Below, one piece after another: positions 7,854 through 15,115 of a DNA stretch of 64,000 nucleotides. The notes beneath the pieces were generated by a model. It made no database searches. It worked only from the letters and a program-made list of their open reading frames with translations, and was not told where the DNA came from. The stretch is taken from positions 1,106,109 through 1,170,108 of the forward strand of contig NZ_FNVX01000004.1 in the NCBI RefSeq assembly GCF_900104585.1, written 5' to 3'. The translations under genes were made by a program, and so were the position numbers. Position 1 is the first letter of the stretch, and each line of letters opens with the position of its first letter. Origin of the DNA: Bacteroides ihuae. GTDB lineage: Bacteria; Bacteroidota; Bacteroidia; Bacteroidales; Bacteroidaceae.

Positions 7854-9022
7854 TACTCTTCTACCTTGTTAGATTCAGGCTCAACATCTTCACCAAGGAA
7901 TGAAGCGGGCACATTGTCGGTACCTTCTGTATCTTCATTTGTTGCCCATGCTGTACCGTCAGCTTTCATGATATACATTGCATCAGGATCATTCACTACC
8001 GGGAAAGCGTTTGCTTCCGCCTTCGTCCATTCTTTGAATGGCTCTTCCGTAGAAAACTTGGATACTAGGACGAAGTCTTTCTTCACCATGATAGACTTTT
8101 TCTTGATAGACTCGGAAGCTTCTGCCGCAATCGGTCCGTGTTGGATATCACCTACATTCAGATCTTCCAAGAAACAGACGCGTTTGCGTTCCCATGGGTT
8201 GATCGTTTTACGCTTGTGGCTCTTATCTTCAATACGTACCGCAGGAGATACAGTCAAGATTTGTACCGGAATTTCCTGTTCAGACAAATACTCGTTAATA
8301 ACTTTCTTTGTGATAATGATCTTTGAAGTCTGGTTTACCCAAGCCTTAATCTTGTCAATCGTAGCCTTTTGTTTTTTCAACAATGCGAAATCAGCTGTAT
8401 GCATCACAACATACTTGATTGTAATACCATCGGCAGAAGCTGCTGTGATCACATCATCAATATCCTGCAAACCATCTGCAGTAGATACGGTCGCCCAATC
8501 GGCTGTGGATACTTTCTTGTTTGCAGAAGGCATACCGCATCCAACAAATTCAGCAGTCACGATACCATTGTTATTCTGAGCTGTCAAATGGAAACCGGCT
8601 TTTGACATCAGCTGCATACACCACCATTCGAAACGTCCACGAACGGAATTGTAAACGAAATCTTCATCCTTGAAGGCCAGATTCAACACTTCCATTTGCT
8701 GAGCATCGCCCTGCGCATCACGTTGCAACTGCATGTATTCGTTGTAGTCGCTTTCATTCATACCACGCTTTACAGAAGTCTTTGGGATATCGCCCGAAAG
8801 CTTGCTTACTACTTCACGCGTCTTCTGAGGAGCGGAAGAATCAAAGCTCACGATATCGGCGATGACCGGAGCGCCTTTTTCTCCTACGAGGGTTTCCCAT
8901 TTAAGAGATGATTTCTGTTTCACCCCGAAGAAGTTCGGGAAATACATTGGCTTTACATGTCTGGTGTTCAGACGAGCCGACATGTTCTTTTGGTTAACTT
9001 GTTTAATTAATGATCTTTCCAT
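7853..9022 (-). CDS. Major capsid protein
   Basis: A 389-aa protein following scaffold and decoration genes. Sequence features such as the N-terminal VKPMYFPNFFGVKQKSSLKW and 'GRFEWWCMQLMSKAGF' resemble lambda E-type (capsid protein E) subunits with an HK97 fold. 'PVIADIVSFDSSAP' and the C-terminal 'MVKKDFVLVSKFST' are also in keeping with that group. No protease is encoded in the visible head cluster, which also fits an E-type capsid with a separate scaffold. The start ATG lies 18 bp after the preceding decoration gene. Confidence 0.78.
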   Translation of the reverse strand: MERSLIKQVNQKNMSARLNTRHVKPMYFPNFFGVKQKSSLKWETLVGEKGAPVIADIVSFDSSAPQKTREVVSKLSGDIPKTSVKRGMNESDYNEYMQLQRDAQGDAQQMEVLNLAFKDEDFVYNSVRGRFEWWCMQLMSKAGFHLTAQNNNGIVTAEFVGCGMPSANKKVSTADWATVSTADGLQDIDDVITAASADGITIKYVVMHTADFALLKKQKATIDKIKAWVNQTSKIIITKKVINEYLSEQEIPVQILTVSPAVRIEDKSHKRKTINPWERKRVCFLEDLNVGDIQHGPIAAEASESIKKKSIMVKKDFVLVSKFSTEEPFKEWTKAEANAFPVVNDPDAMYIMKADGTAWATNEDTEGTDNVPASFLGEDVEPESNKVEE

Positions 9023-9040
9023 CTATTGAATATTTACAGA

Positions 9041-9664
9041 TTATACAATACGAATTCCCTGTGCTGTCAGGCGAGCTTTCAAGGCTGTGTCAATCGGGAA
9101 TGGCATGACAGAACCGTTTACGGTACCTCTTACCAGCAATCCCGATGATTGATTGGCAATGGTTAAGTTGACCTTGTTCATCGTGATTGGCAGCTCGGAA
9201 GAAGTACTTCCATGCAGAGGAACAGCAGCACCGGCAGCCGCTTTTTCTTTTGCCTGCACAAGCACTGCACCAATAGCGGCAGCACCGATAGTTCCCGCTA
9301 GTGTAATAGTATCAAAAGCATTGTCTGTTTTATCAATTGCTGAGATAACATTAGCCGCTTTCGTGTAATCGCCACCAATGGTAACTGCGTCGCCTACGGC
9401 AAACAAATGGTTCTTTTTTACTTGATAAGCGACAGCATCTGCAGCAGCCACGGCCTGTACACTCGCAGTTTTAAGCACATGATAAACACCTGTAGTCTCA
9501 TCTCTTACAACGATGACCAGCGGGGGCAGTTCGTCCAACGGTCTACCACTAAAGATAGCAGTCACAAGATCAGCTCTGGCAATTGTTCCGCCGCCGATCA
9601 CATCCTCGATGATTTTCTCAATTCCGGGATGGTACTGGAATTCTCTTTCTCTTTTTAAATACAT
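9041..9664 (-). CDS. Capsid decoration / head fibre-like protein
   Basis: A 207-aa protein, MYLKREREFQYHPGIEKIIE..., rich in Ala, Val and Thr. A central beta-type domain (VYHVLKTASVQAVAAADAVA ... NHLFAVGDAVTIGG) is followed by an Ala-rich linker. It sits between scaffold and major capsid. In related Bacteroides phages this position is usually called a head fibre or decoration protein, which probably binds the capsid surface. I see no motif that proves surface location. A degenerate copy of the start-proximal phage motif (TAAAATATTTA at 9669-9679) lies just upstream. Confidence 0.5.
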   Translation of the reverse strand: MYLKREREFQYHPGIEKIIEDVIGGGTIARADLVTAIFSGRPLDELPPLVIVVRDETTGVYHVLKTASVQAVAAADAVAYQVKKNHLFAVGDAVTIGGDYTKAANVISAIDKTDNAFDTITLAGTIGAAAIGAVLVQAKEKAAAGAAVPLHGSTSSELPITMNKVNLTIANQSSGLLVRGTVNGSVMPFPIDTALKARLTAQGIRIV

Positions 9665-9687
9665 AGAATAAAATATTTAGGAGTTAA

Positions 9688-10365
9688 TTATTTAAGTCCC
9701 AAGTCTACCGTTCCCGGATTATTGGGTGTTACATCACTATCCATCAGTTTTGCCCAGTCGGCTTCTGATCTGTCCTTAGGTTGGAAGCTGCCAACATGAT
9801 ATTCACCATTGGCTACCTTTTCATCAATGGCCGTTTGCTGGATCTTAATATATTCATCGCCTAGTGCTTTCACTTGATCTTCGAGAGAGATCTCAGAATC
9901 AAGATTTACACGATCCAACCATGATTCAGGAAGTTTTGCGTCAGAGACAAGAGACTTAGCTTTTGTTGCTTTCTCTGTCGTTGCAATAGTCTTTTGATTG
10001 CCCTCAATAAGCTTCTTCATATCATCGAGCTGCTTATTCTGATTCTCGATCAATTGTCTGATTGCCGGGTCCAACCCTTTAAACTTATCTTCAGGAGCGT
10101 CCCCTTCTTCGATAGGTTTGCCATCTTTGAGATTGTGAGCCTTTTCATACTCAGCAATAGCAGCTTCCCTTGCGGCTTTTTCAGCATCGGCCTTTGTCTT
10201 TTCAGCAGTCTCAATATCAGAAAGCAGATTATCTTTGAACATGGAGACATACGTTCCGATACCATCTTCCTTTTCGATTTTAAAGATCTTCTGAATTTTC
10301 TCAGCATACTTTTCGTTTATGCCTTTAGCTCGGCATTCAGCTTGTATTAATTCCAGGATTGTCAT
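9688..10365 (-). CDS. Capsid scaffold protein
   Basis: A 225-aa acidic, highly charged and almost wholly helical protein. Its N-terminal helix (ILELIQAECRAKGINEKYAEKI) is followed by a long coiled coil (EKTKADAEKAAREAAIAEYE) and a Pro/Asn-rich tail ending GTVDLGLK. This composition and the place directly upstream of the capsid genes are typical of phage scaffolds, which shape the procapsid and then leave. The gene is preceded by the phage motif at 10397-10407 and by a strong terminator, so it appears to begin a separate head transcription unit. Confidence 0.72.
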   Translation of the reverse strand: MTILELIQAECRAKGINEKYAEKIQKIFKIEKEDGIGTYVSMFKDNLLSDIETAEKTKADAEKAAREAAIAEYEKAHNLKDGKPIEEGDAPEDKFKGLDPAIRQLIENQNKQLDDMKKLIEGNQKTIATTEKATKAKSLVSDAKLPESWLDRVNLDSEISLEDQVKALGDEYIKIQQTAIDEKVANGEYHVGSFQPKDRSEADWAKLMDSDVTPNNPGTVDLGLK

Positions 10366-10396
10366 AACAATGTTTTTTGATTGATACTTTTTCCTT

Positions 10397-10407
10397 TAAA
10401 ATATAAA
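10397..10407 (-). promoter_or_regulatory. Phage start-proximal motif (scaffold)
   Basis: The minus strand reads TTTATATTTTA, 31 bp before the scaffold ATG and just after a strong terminator. That placement suggests a promoter restarting transcription of the head genes. Confidence 0.5.
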
Positions 10408-10426
10408 GACAGGGAAACTTTTTCGC

Positions 10427-10457
10427 ACAAAAAAAAGCGGCCTTAAAAGGTCGCTTT
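10427..10457 (-). terminator. Strong terminator after the four-TM protein gene
   Basis: An 11-bp stem (10434-10444 with 10447-10457) is followed on the minus strand by eight T. It closes the moron unit 10485-11150. Confidence 0.85.
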
Positions 10458-10484
10458 CCTAAATTATGAGTGTATTACAATAAA

Positions 10485-11150
10485 TTATCTATTTTCTTCT
10501 ATAGAGGAACTTTTTAACCAATTGGGGGATAATGCATCTTTAAGAAAGACCAAAAATAGTATGATAAGTACAATTAATGCACATATCCAATGAGAACAAT
10601 AGTCAGAACTTATAATAATCAAAACGGAATGTACGATGGTCAATATAATCCATATAATAAAAGAAATCTGTCCTATTGCAATATTAATTTTTGATGGAGA
10701 GTAGCGCCCACCTTTGCCAGAGATTAAGGAATTATTAATTTCAGGCCTTTTCTCTTTCTCTTCATCTATATAGCCAAAAGAATACATTTTTTCAGGCAAT
10801 TTATCTCGGAAACCTTTATCTTCCTCCATTATCTCAATAGCCCTTTCATACCTTTCATACCAAGCCTTAGATCCCTTAGACATCATAATCCATAAAACCG
10901 AAAAGATCATGCCTAAAATAGAGAGGCCTACGCCACAAAGATTTAAAAATTCATATTTGTCGGGACAGGTATTTCTAATATCTAAACAGTTCGCTATTTC
11001 TCTCAATAAGGCTCCATATCCAGTATAAATCAATAGAAGAAATGCAGCAAGAAAAACAGATCTTTGCCATAAATTAGTTAGTTCAAAATCTCTGCAATGC
11101 CAATAATTTTTATAGATGTCTTTGGGGGTTAATTTATCTTTCTTTCTCAT
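10485..11150 (-). CDS. Four-helix membrane protein, probable moron
   Basis: A 221-aa protein with four membrane segments: about 27-50 (RSVFLAAFLLLIYTGYGALL), 70-92 (LCGVGLSILGMIFSVLWIMM), 155-177 and 183-202. The 'SKGSKAWYERYERAIEIME' stretch after helix 2 and the helix layout recall RipA-type octameric membrane proteins, from memory only and with low confidence. It is inserted between MuF-like and scaffold genes. It has its own Bacteroides -7 box (TACTTTTG) and terminator, so it may be expressed in the lysogen. A role in superinfection exclusion or host membrane physiology is possible but unproven. Confidence 0.6.
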   Translation of the reverse strand: MRKKDKLTPKDIYKNYWHCRDFELTNLWQRSVFLAAFLLLIYTGYGALLREIANCLDIRNTCPDKYEFLNLCGVGLSILGMIFSVLWIMMSKGSKAWYERYERAIEIMEEDKGFRDKLPEKMYSFGYIDEEKEKRPEINNSLISGKGGRYSPSKINIAIGQISFIIWIILTIVHSVLIIISSDYCSHWICALIVLIILFLVFLKDALSPNWLKSSSIEENR

Positions 11151-11167
11151 CGTAATTAATTTTTATA

Positions 11168-11175
11168 CAAAAGTA
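11168..11175 (-). promoter_or_regulatory. -7 box TACTTTTG for the four-TM gene
   Basis: TACTTTTG on the minus strand lies 17 bp before the ATG and matches TAnnTTTG. No clear -33 TTTG is seen. It is unlike the motif used by the neighbouring scaffold gene. Confidence 0.45.
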
Positions 11176-11247
11176 AGAAAAAAAATGAGATATATTAAAA
11201 ATAGGTTATTTTGATAGTAATGAAGAAAGGATAGTAAGCACATTCAA

Positions 11248-11275
11248 CAAAAAAAAGCAGCCTGTTACAGCTGCT
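11248..11275 (-). terminator. Terminator after the 43-aa ORF
   Basis: AGCAGC pairs with GCTGCT (11256-11275), followed on the minus strand by eight T and then GTTG. Confidence 0.8.
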
Positions 11276-11280
11276 CTGAT

Positions 11281-11412
11281 TTACTTTGTAAGGTCTGTTA
11301 TCCATTGCCTTGCCTCATACAGTAATTGTTCCCAAGTAATGTCATCTTCCGGCTCATATCCCGAACAGAAAGCGGCTTCTAATAAGTCTTCATTTTGCAT
11401 AACTTTTTTCAT
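11281..11412 (-). CDS. 43-aa small phage protein
   Basis: A short ORF, MKKVMQNEDLLEAAFCSGYE..., ends in QWITDLTK and is acidic and probably helical. It follows the MuF-like gene by 54 bp and ends 6 bp before a strong terminator, so it is the last gene of the terminase-portal-MuF unit. Upstream initiation is possible at this ATG (MKKVM) or at the in-frame ATG four codons later. I do not recognise a family. Codon use looks coding, and the ORF fills the gap neatly. Confidence 0.5.
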   Translation of the reverse strand: MKKVMQNEDLLEAAFCSGYEPEDDITWEQLLYEARQWITDLTK

Positions 11413-11466
11413 TTTTGGTTATGCAATATTGCGGAGATAAGGTTACTTATCCAAGACTTAACGGGC

Positions 11467-12501
11467 TTATATTAAAGCTTTTGAAGCATCACCTCCGAAG
11501 TTATCTTGTAACCAATAAGGCTGTGAAGCATTGATAGAATCAAAGTTATCTTCTATGTAATTCTTTGCGCTCTGAGGTATATCACGAATGATTTTATTCT
11601 CTGGCAACTGCCTGGTCAATAGATAATCGGCAAATTCCTCCGGATTCATAAGTACAGGAGTGGCGAAGCAAATACAGAAAGGATGCCAACCCGTAAACAA
11701 GAAACTCTTTGGATATTGCCCGGCTAATGGATCACATATCTTGCACGGCTCTTTAGCAGATGGAGAACGTTGTATATCTATGCCCAAGATAAAGCCAAGA
11801 TTAATCCATCGTTCATGATCCGTACGCCTATAAGCGATATTCGTCTCGGTAGCGGCCAGACGCATAGCATTCTGTTTTGATGATCTGTATTGTCCCCGTC
11901 CCGGATGGTAGTCTTTCATCGGTCGGGATGGCACCAGCTCACCTTTCTCATTTCTGATACGATGAAACCTTTTATCCGGTTCGTTCAGCAACTGTCGTAC
12001 GTCCTGACTTATAAGCGATGCGCTGCGACCTGCACCCAATCCACTTTTTAGATAGAATTCAAGCTGTGTCTTCGTTTGATCGGCGACGTTCCAAACTCTA
12101 TCGCTGAGATTCATCCCATTGTCAACACGCTGTTGCAAGCTTACGAGAGCATCCATGTTGCGGGCAAACATTCCCTGTTTCAGCATCTGGTTCAATGCCA
12201 TGCCTTGAATATACAAATCGATGAGATCATCATTCTTCTGATTTGATCTATTAAAGGCATCATTCTGATCTGATCTAACGATAGTCGTTAGATCGGATTG
12301 CAGCTTTATAAGTTCCCGGTCGATAGCTTGCTCAACAGCACTATTACGAACCCATACGCTTTTGTTTCCCGTATCGCTCCAATGTTTAAGGTCCGGTGAT
12401 ACTGACATGCAGAAGCGATTAAAGATCTTAGAAACATCACTCTGTTGCTTCAAAAGCTTCTGCACATGTTGCCTGTCATAGAATGATAATGGTTGAGCCA
12501 T
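11467..12501 (-). CDS. MuF-like minor head protein
   Basis: A 344-aa protein with a C-terminal phage Mu gpF-like domain. The signature is a cluster of Cys and His: CKIC near residues 255-258, then HPFCIC near 275-280, preceded by RLAATETNIAYRRTDHERW. This zinc-knuckle-like domain follows portal in many phages. The protein is thought to be a minor capsid component or portal-associated injected protein. Its ATG overlaps the portal stop by one base, so the two are translationally coupled. The length is typical for a MuF without a fused toxin domain. Confidence 0.82.
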   Translation of the reverse strand: MAQPLSFYDRQHVQKLLKQQSDVSKIFNRFCMSVSPDLKHWSDTGNKSVWVRNSAVEQAIDRELIKLQSDLTTIVRSDQNDAFNRSNQKNDDLIDLYIQGMALNQMLKQGMFARNMDALVSLQQRVDNGMNLSDRVWNVADQTKTQLEFYLKSGLGAGRSASLISQDVRQLLNEPDKRFHRIRNEKGELVPSRPMKDYHPGRGQYRSSKQNAMRLAATETNIAYRRTDHERWINLGFILGIDIQRSPSAKEPCKICDPLAGQYPKSFLFTGWHPFCICFATPVLMNPEEFADYLLTRQLPENKIIRDIPQSAKNYIEDNFDSINASQPYWLQDNFGGDASKALI

Positions 12502-13985
12502 TAGTAATTACCTCCCATTGTAAGTCCAACCATATTGCTTCTATCGGCTTCTTTCTTTTCGTCCTCTTCCATACGTTTAAGTTCTCCCTCAACATCACCC
12601 GGAGGTGTAAGAGGAGACTTAGAAACAACCGTCTGTTGTGAGTTGAACGCTTTGCCACCATTCGCAATACTCAATACATTTGCATCTTCCGCCGGATCTT
12701 TGGGAAGGATAGATTCAAAGGACACAGTAATCCAATTATCAATAAGCTGCTGGCGGTACTTGATGTTGGTGATATTAGCTATGCCCGCTGATATGACAGA
12801 TACACACCGTTGAATTGCCGGGCCAAATATCTCCATATTCTCGCTGGCCATGATCTCTGCATCTATCATCATGAACCGTCTTGCAACGCCTGATATATTC
12901 CCGATGCCTTTTAAGTTATCGAATGAGAGATCAGGTTGTGATGTACCGCTGAATTGCTCGTTGCGTGCCTCGCTAAGCTCTTCCTTTACAGATTCAATAG
13001 ATTGTTGCCACGCCAGATAATCAGCATCACCATGGTATTCTTTACCGGTATCCGGATCAATCTTTACCGGGAATGAAAGCTCTTTTCCAACGGTGTTTTT
13101 TCCCGGTAGTTCTGTTTCGCCAAAGGTTTTCAGAATAGGTTCTGAAAAGTAGTCATTCGTATCTGCCATACGAGATAGCCTCATCTCACGAGCATCCATC
13201 ATGGGGGCAACTTCATCCCACACCGGAGAGTTTATTTCTGCGTAAACTACAGGGATAAGGCCAAAAGGATTTACGACTTCTTGCACATCCCAACCACCCC
13301 ATGTCTGAATGCCGGTTATGATCTTCTCTCTTGTCCATATGACAGCCCGTTCACGGACCATATTATCATCAGACAATACTTGGTAACGATGTATGAACCC
13401 GTCCATATCATCGTCATCATTGAAATGCGGGTAAAATTCATATAGCACGTTATCCTTATCGGGGAGACAAAGTATCTTGCATTTAAGTGTTGTGCTTTGG
13501 GCACCACTCCAATGTACGGAGATTGCAGGGTAAAAGATAATGGCGGCTTTAGTCTCCGACATCACCTTACGGGCAAAGCGTTTCAGGACTGATTGCATTT
13601 TGAGTTTCTTAGTCCAGACGTTTTTAAACTCATTGAAACCATCATCCTGATTATCACCTGTGATGTTCATTTTACCACCCATCATAAAGGCGGCTGCCGT
13701 ACGAACTGTTTTCTTTGGGAAGTTAGTCACAATACGGGCAACATCTACGATCTTATCATCAAGGCGAATTGGATCACCTTTCGCATCTACAATTGTATCG
13801 GAATAAACTTCCAATCTTTTAGGCTCACGCCAACCAACAGATGATTTACGACGCCTACGATCACCGTTATACTCTTCTTTGTACTCTACTGGTGTGCGGT
13901 TCTCAATCGTATCTACAGACAGCTCACTAACGGCATGCCCGAAGTTGTCTTTGTTTTTTAAGAGAATAGAATAAATATCCGGCAT
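12501..13985 (-). CDS. Portal protein
   Basis: A 494-aa protein directly upstream of the MuF-like gene, matching the size and place of SPP1/HK97-type portals. Visible features are the N-terminal PVEYKEEYNGDRRRRKS, a hydrophobic 'TAAAFMMGGKMNITGD' stretch, the stem-like region 'DAREMRLSRMADTNDYFSEP', and a crown-like C-terminus ending in charged residues. It forms the dodecameric vertex through which DNA is packaged and ejected. The phage motif TTATATTTTA lies 12 bp before its ATG, and an 11-bp inverted repeat lies 20 bp further upstream. Confidence 0.82.
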   Translation of the reverse strand: MPDIYSILLKNKDNFGHAVSELSVDTIENRTPVEYKEEYNGDRRRRKSSVGWREPKRLEVYSDTIVDAKGDPIRLDDKIVDVARIVTNFPKKTVRTAAAFMMGGKMNITGDNQDDGFNEFKNVWTKKLKMQSVLKRFARKVMSETKAAIIFYPAISVHWSGAQSTTLKCKILCLPDKDNVLYEFYPHFNDDDDMDGFIHRYQVLSDDNMVRERAVIWTREKIITGIQTWGGWDVQEVVNPFGLIPVVYAEINSPVWDEVAPMMDAREMRLSRMADTNDYFSEPILKTFGETELPGKNTVGKELSFPVKIDPDTGKEYHGDADYLAWQQSIESVKEELSEARNEQFSGTSQPDLSFDNLKGIGNISGVARRFMMIDAEIMASENMEIFGPAIQRCVSVISAGIANITNIKYRQQLIDNWITVSFESILPKDPAEDANVLSIANGGKAFNSQQTVVSKSPLTPPGDVEGELKRMEEDEKKEADRSNMVGLTMGGNY

Positions 13986-13997
13986 ATTCTTTTCTCT

Positions 13998-14008
13998 TAA
14001 AATATAAG
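13998..14008 (-). promoter_or_regulatory. Phage start-proximal motif (portal)
   Basis: The minus strand reads CTTATATTTTA, 12 bp before the portal ATG. Confidence 0.45.
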
Positions 14009-14028
14009 ATTCGTAATTTATTTATGGT

Positions 14029-14055
14029 GAAATTGTCTCAAGATGGGACAATTTC
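14029..14055. repeat. 11-bp inverted repeat upstream of the portal promoter
   Basis: GAAATTGTCTC and GGGACAATTTC, separated by AAGAT, form an inverted repeat with one G-T pair. It has no T tract, so it is more like an operator or RNA hairpin than a terminator. It is the only clear structure in the 13,986-14,298 gap apart from the portal motif. Confidence 0.4.
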
Positions 14056-14298
14056 CCAACTCCAGAACAACTGTTCATTAATGTTCAAATGCTTTAAATA
14101 GGGCATTGCTTCAAATTTTAAACTACAGCCAAAGGATAAAGAGTCAAAATGCAACGGTCTATTATAAGAAATGCTTATTGTGTGACTCTATTTACACTAA
14201 AAACTTGTCCTATTTTATAAGGAATACTTTTCGCATTTTCGCAGGGCGAGGCAGGGCTTTGTCGATTTCAATTTTTCTAATTTTTAATTCATAGAATT

Positions 14299-14511
14299 AT
14301 GTCAAAGAAAAAAAGAAATCGAGCCGCTAAAAAGAAAAGCAAAAACTGTAAGAATGCCAAAGTTGCAATTGGGGGTATATTGAGAAGTATAGTAGGAGTG
14401 TTAAGACTAATAATAGGTGGACTAATAATGGAAGCTTTCCTGCGAACTGAAACAGCAGAATCGGTTATAAAGTTTGTTCTATCTATATTGAAGGACTCTT
14501 TAGGTTTATAG
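14299..14511 (+). CDS. 70-aa basic/hydrophobic hypothetical protein
   Basis: A plus-strand ORF against the minus-strand late operon. The first 18 residues are almost all Lys/Arg (MSKKKRNRAAKKKSKNCKNA). They are followed by two hydrophobic stretches (VAIGGILRSIVGVLRLIIGG and SVIKFVLSILKDSLGL), so it could be a small membrane or nucleic-acid-binding peptide. I do not recognise it. It lies in the same accessory gap as the tRNA-Ser and the 87-aa gene. The opposite-strand ORF over the same bases looks like its shadow. Confidence 0.4.
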   Translation: MSKKKRNRAAKKKSKNCKNAKVAIGGILRSIVGVLRLIIGGLIMEAFLRTETAESVIKFVLSILKDSLGL

Positions 14512-14650
14512 CAGATACCTCGAAGCATATTCTCCGAGGCATGATTGCGTTTCCTTGGGGACACTATTGTATTTGCAACTACAAAATAAAGGCGAGCCAG
14601 TTCGCGACCTGAACGCTTTTACTTTCATGTCCCTTTCCATCAAAATTTTG

Positions 14651-14735
14651 CGGATAGTGAAGGATTCGAACCTCCGAAACCTTTTAGTTTACCTGTTTAG
14701 CAAACTGGCTCATTAAACCGCTCTGACAACTATCC
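14651..14735 (-). tRNA. Phage tRNA-Ser(GCU)
   Basis: The acceptor stem GGATAGT pairs with ACTATCC, with discriminator G at 14651. The anticodon is GCT (14699-14701). There is a long variable arm (AAAC/GTTT stem) and a T arm with TTCGAAT, so it is a serine tRNA reading AGC/AGU. CCA is not encoded. The anticodon stem CCAGT/ACAGG has one A-A mismatch at its third pair. It lies between terminase and portal, and a near copy of the phage promoter motif ends 8 bp before its 5' end. Confidence 0.85.
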
Positions 14736-14743
14736 ATTTGCTC

Positions 14744-14754
14744 TAATATATAAA
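14744..14754 (-). promoter_or_regulatory. Near copy of phage motif before tRNA-Ser
   Basis: The minus strand reads TTTATATATTA, 10 of 11 matches to the motif, ending 8 bp before the tRNA 5' end. A transcript starting there would fit promoter rather than ribosome-binding function. Confidence 0.4.
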
Positions 14755-14762
14755 CTAAAAAC

Positions 14763-14790
14763 AAAAAAGCCGAACATTTCTGCTCGGCTT
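14763..14790 (-). terminator. Terminator after the 87-aa gene
   Basis: AAGCCGA pairs with TCGGCTT, followed on the minus strand by TTTTTGTTTTT. It separates the 87-aa gene from the tRNA-Ser unit. Confidence 0.8.
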
Positions 14791-14811
14791 GAAGAGTGTA
14801 TTATAATTATA

Positions 14812-15075
14812 TTATTCATCATCTAAATAGCTCCATCTTTTTGCTGATACAGCACATAAATATAACGCATCACTAGTCAAGTTGTTTCTAAAAATTGTTC
14901 TCGCTTTTGATAATTTTGTATTCCACGAATCAGTATTCCAACGCTCTTGATACTTCTGGTCAATTTTATTTTTCATTTCCTCGACAGTTATATTTTCATT
15001 GTTTTTTAAAATTGGATAAAACAGCAAGAAAGTGTTCTTTCCTACTGAATCTAACAAGCGTTCAATTTTTTCCAT
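14812..15075 (-). CDS. 87-aa hypothetical phage protein, probable moron
   Basis: A charged, probably helical soluble protein (MEKIERLLDSVGKNTFLLFY...YLCAVSAKRWSYLDDE) with no recognised family. It is inserted directly after large terminase. It has its own host-type -7 box (TATATTTG at 15102-15109) and a strong terminator, an arrangement typical of a moron expressed apart from the late genes. Its bases are more AT-rich than the terminase genes beside it. Confidence 0.55.
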   Translation of the reverse strand: MEKIERLLDSVGKNTFLLFYPILKNNENITVEEMKNKIDQKYQERWNTDSWNTKLSKARTIFRNNLTSDALYLCAVSAKRWSYLDDE

Positions 15076-15101
15076 AATGCTTTTATTTATTTTGTTGATA
15101 A

Positions 15102-15109
15102 CAAATATA
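15102..15109 (-). promoter_or_regulatory. -7 box TATATTTG for the 87-aa gene
   Basis: TATATTTG on the minus strand lies 26 bp before the ATG and matches the Bacteroides TAnnTTTG box. No -33 TTTG is visible at the usual spacing. Confidence 0.45.
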
Positions 15110-15115
15110 TAACTT

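Noticed and set aside
14289..14564. 91-aa minus-strand ORF opposite the 70-aa plus-strand ORF
   Set aside because: Its composition is the complement of a Lys codon-rich gene (runs of Phe/Leu), and it has no promoter or coupling to neighbours.
14512..14650. 44-aa minus-strand ORF after tRNA-Ser (MERDMKVKAFRSRT...)
   Set aside because: It has no motif, overlaps a small hairpin and the end of the plus-strand ORF, and its composition is not convincingly coding.
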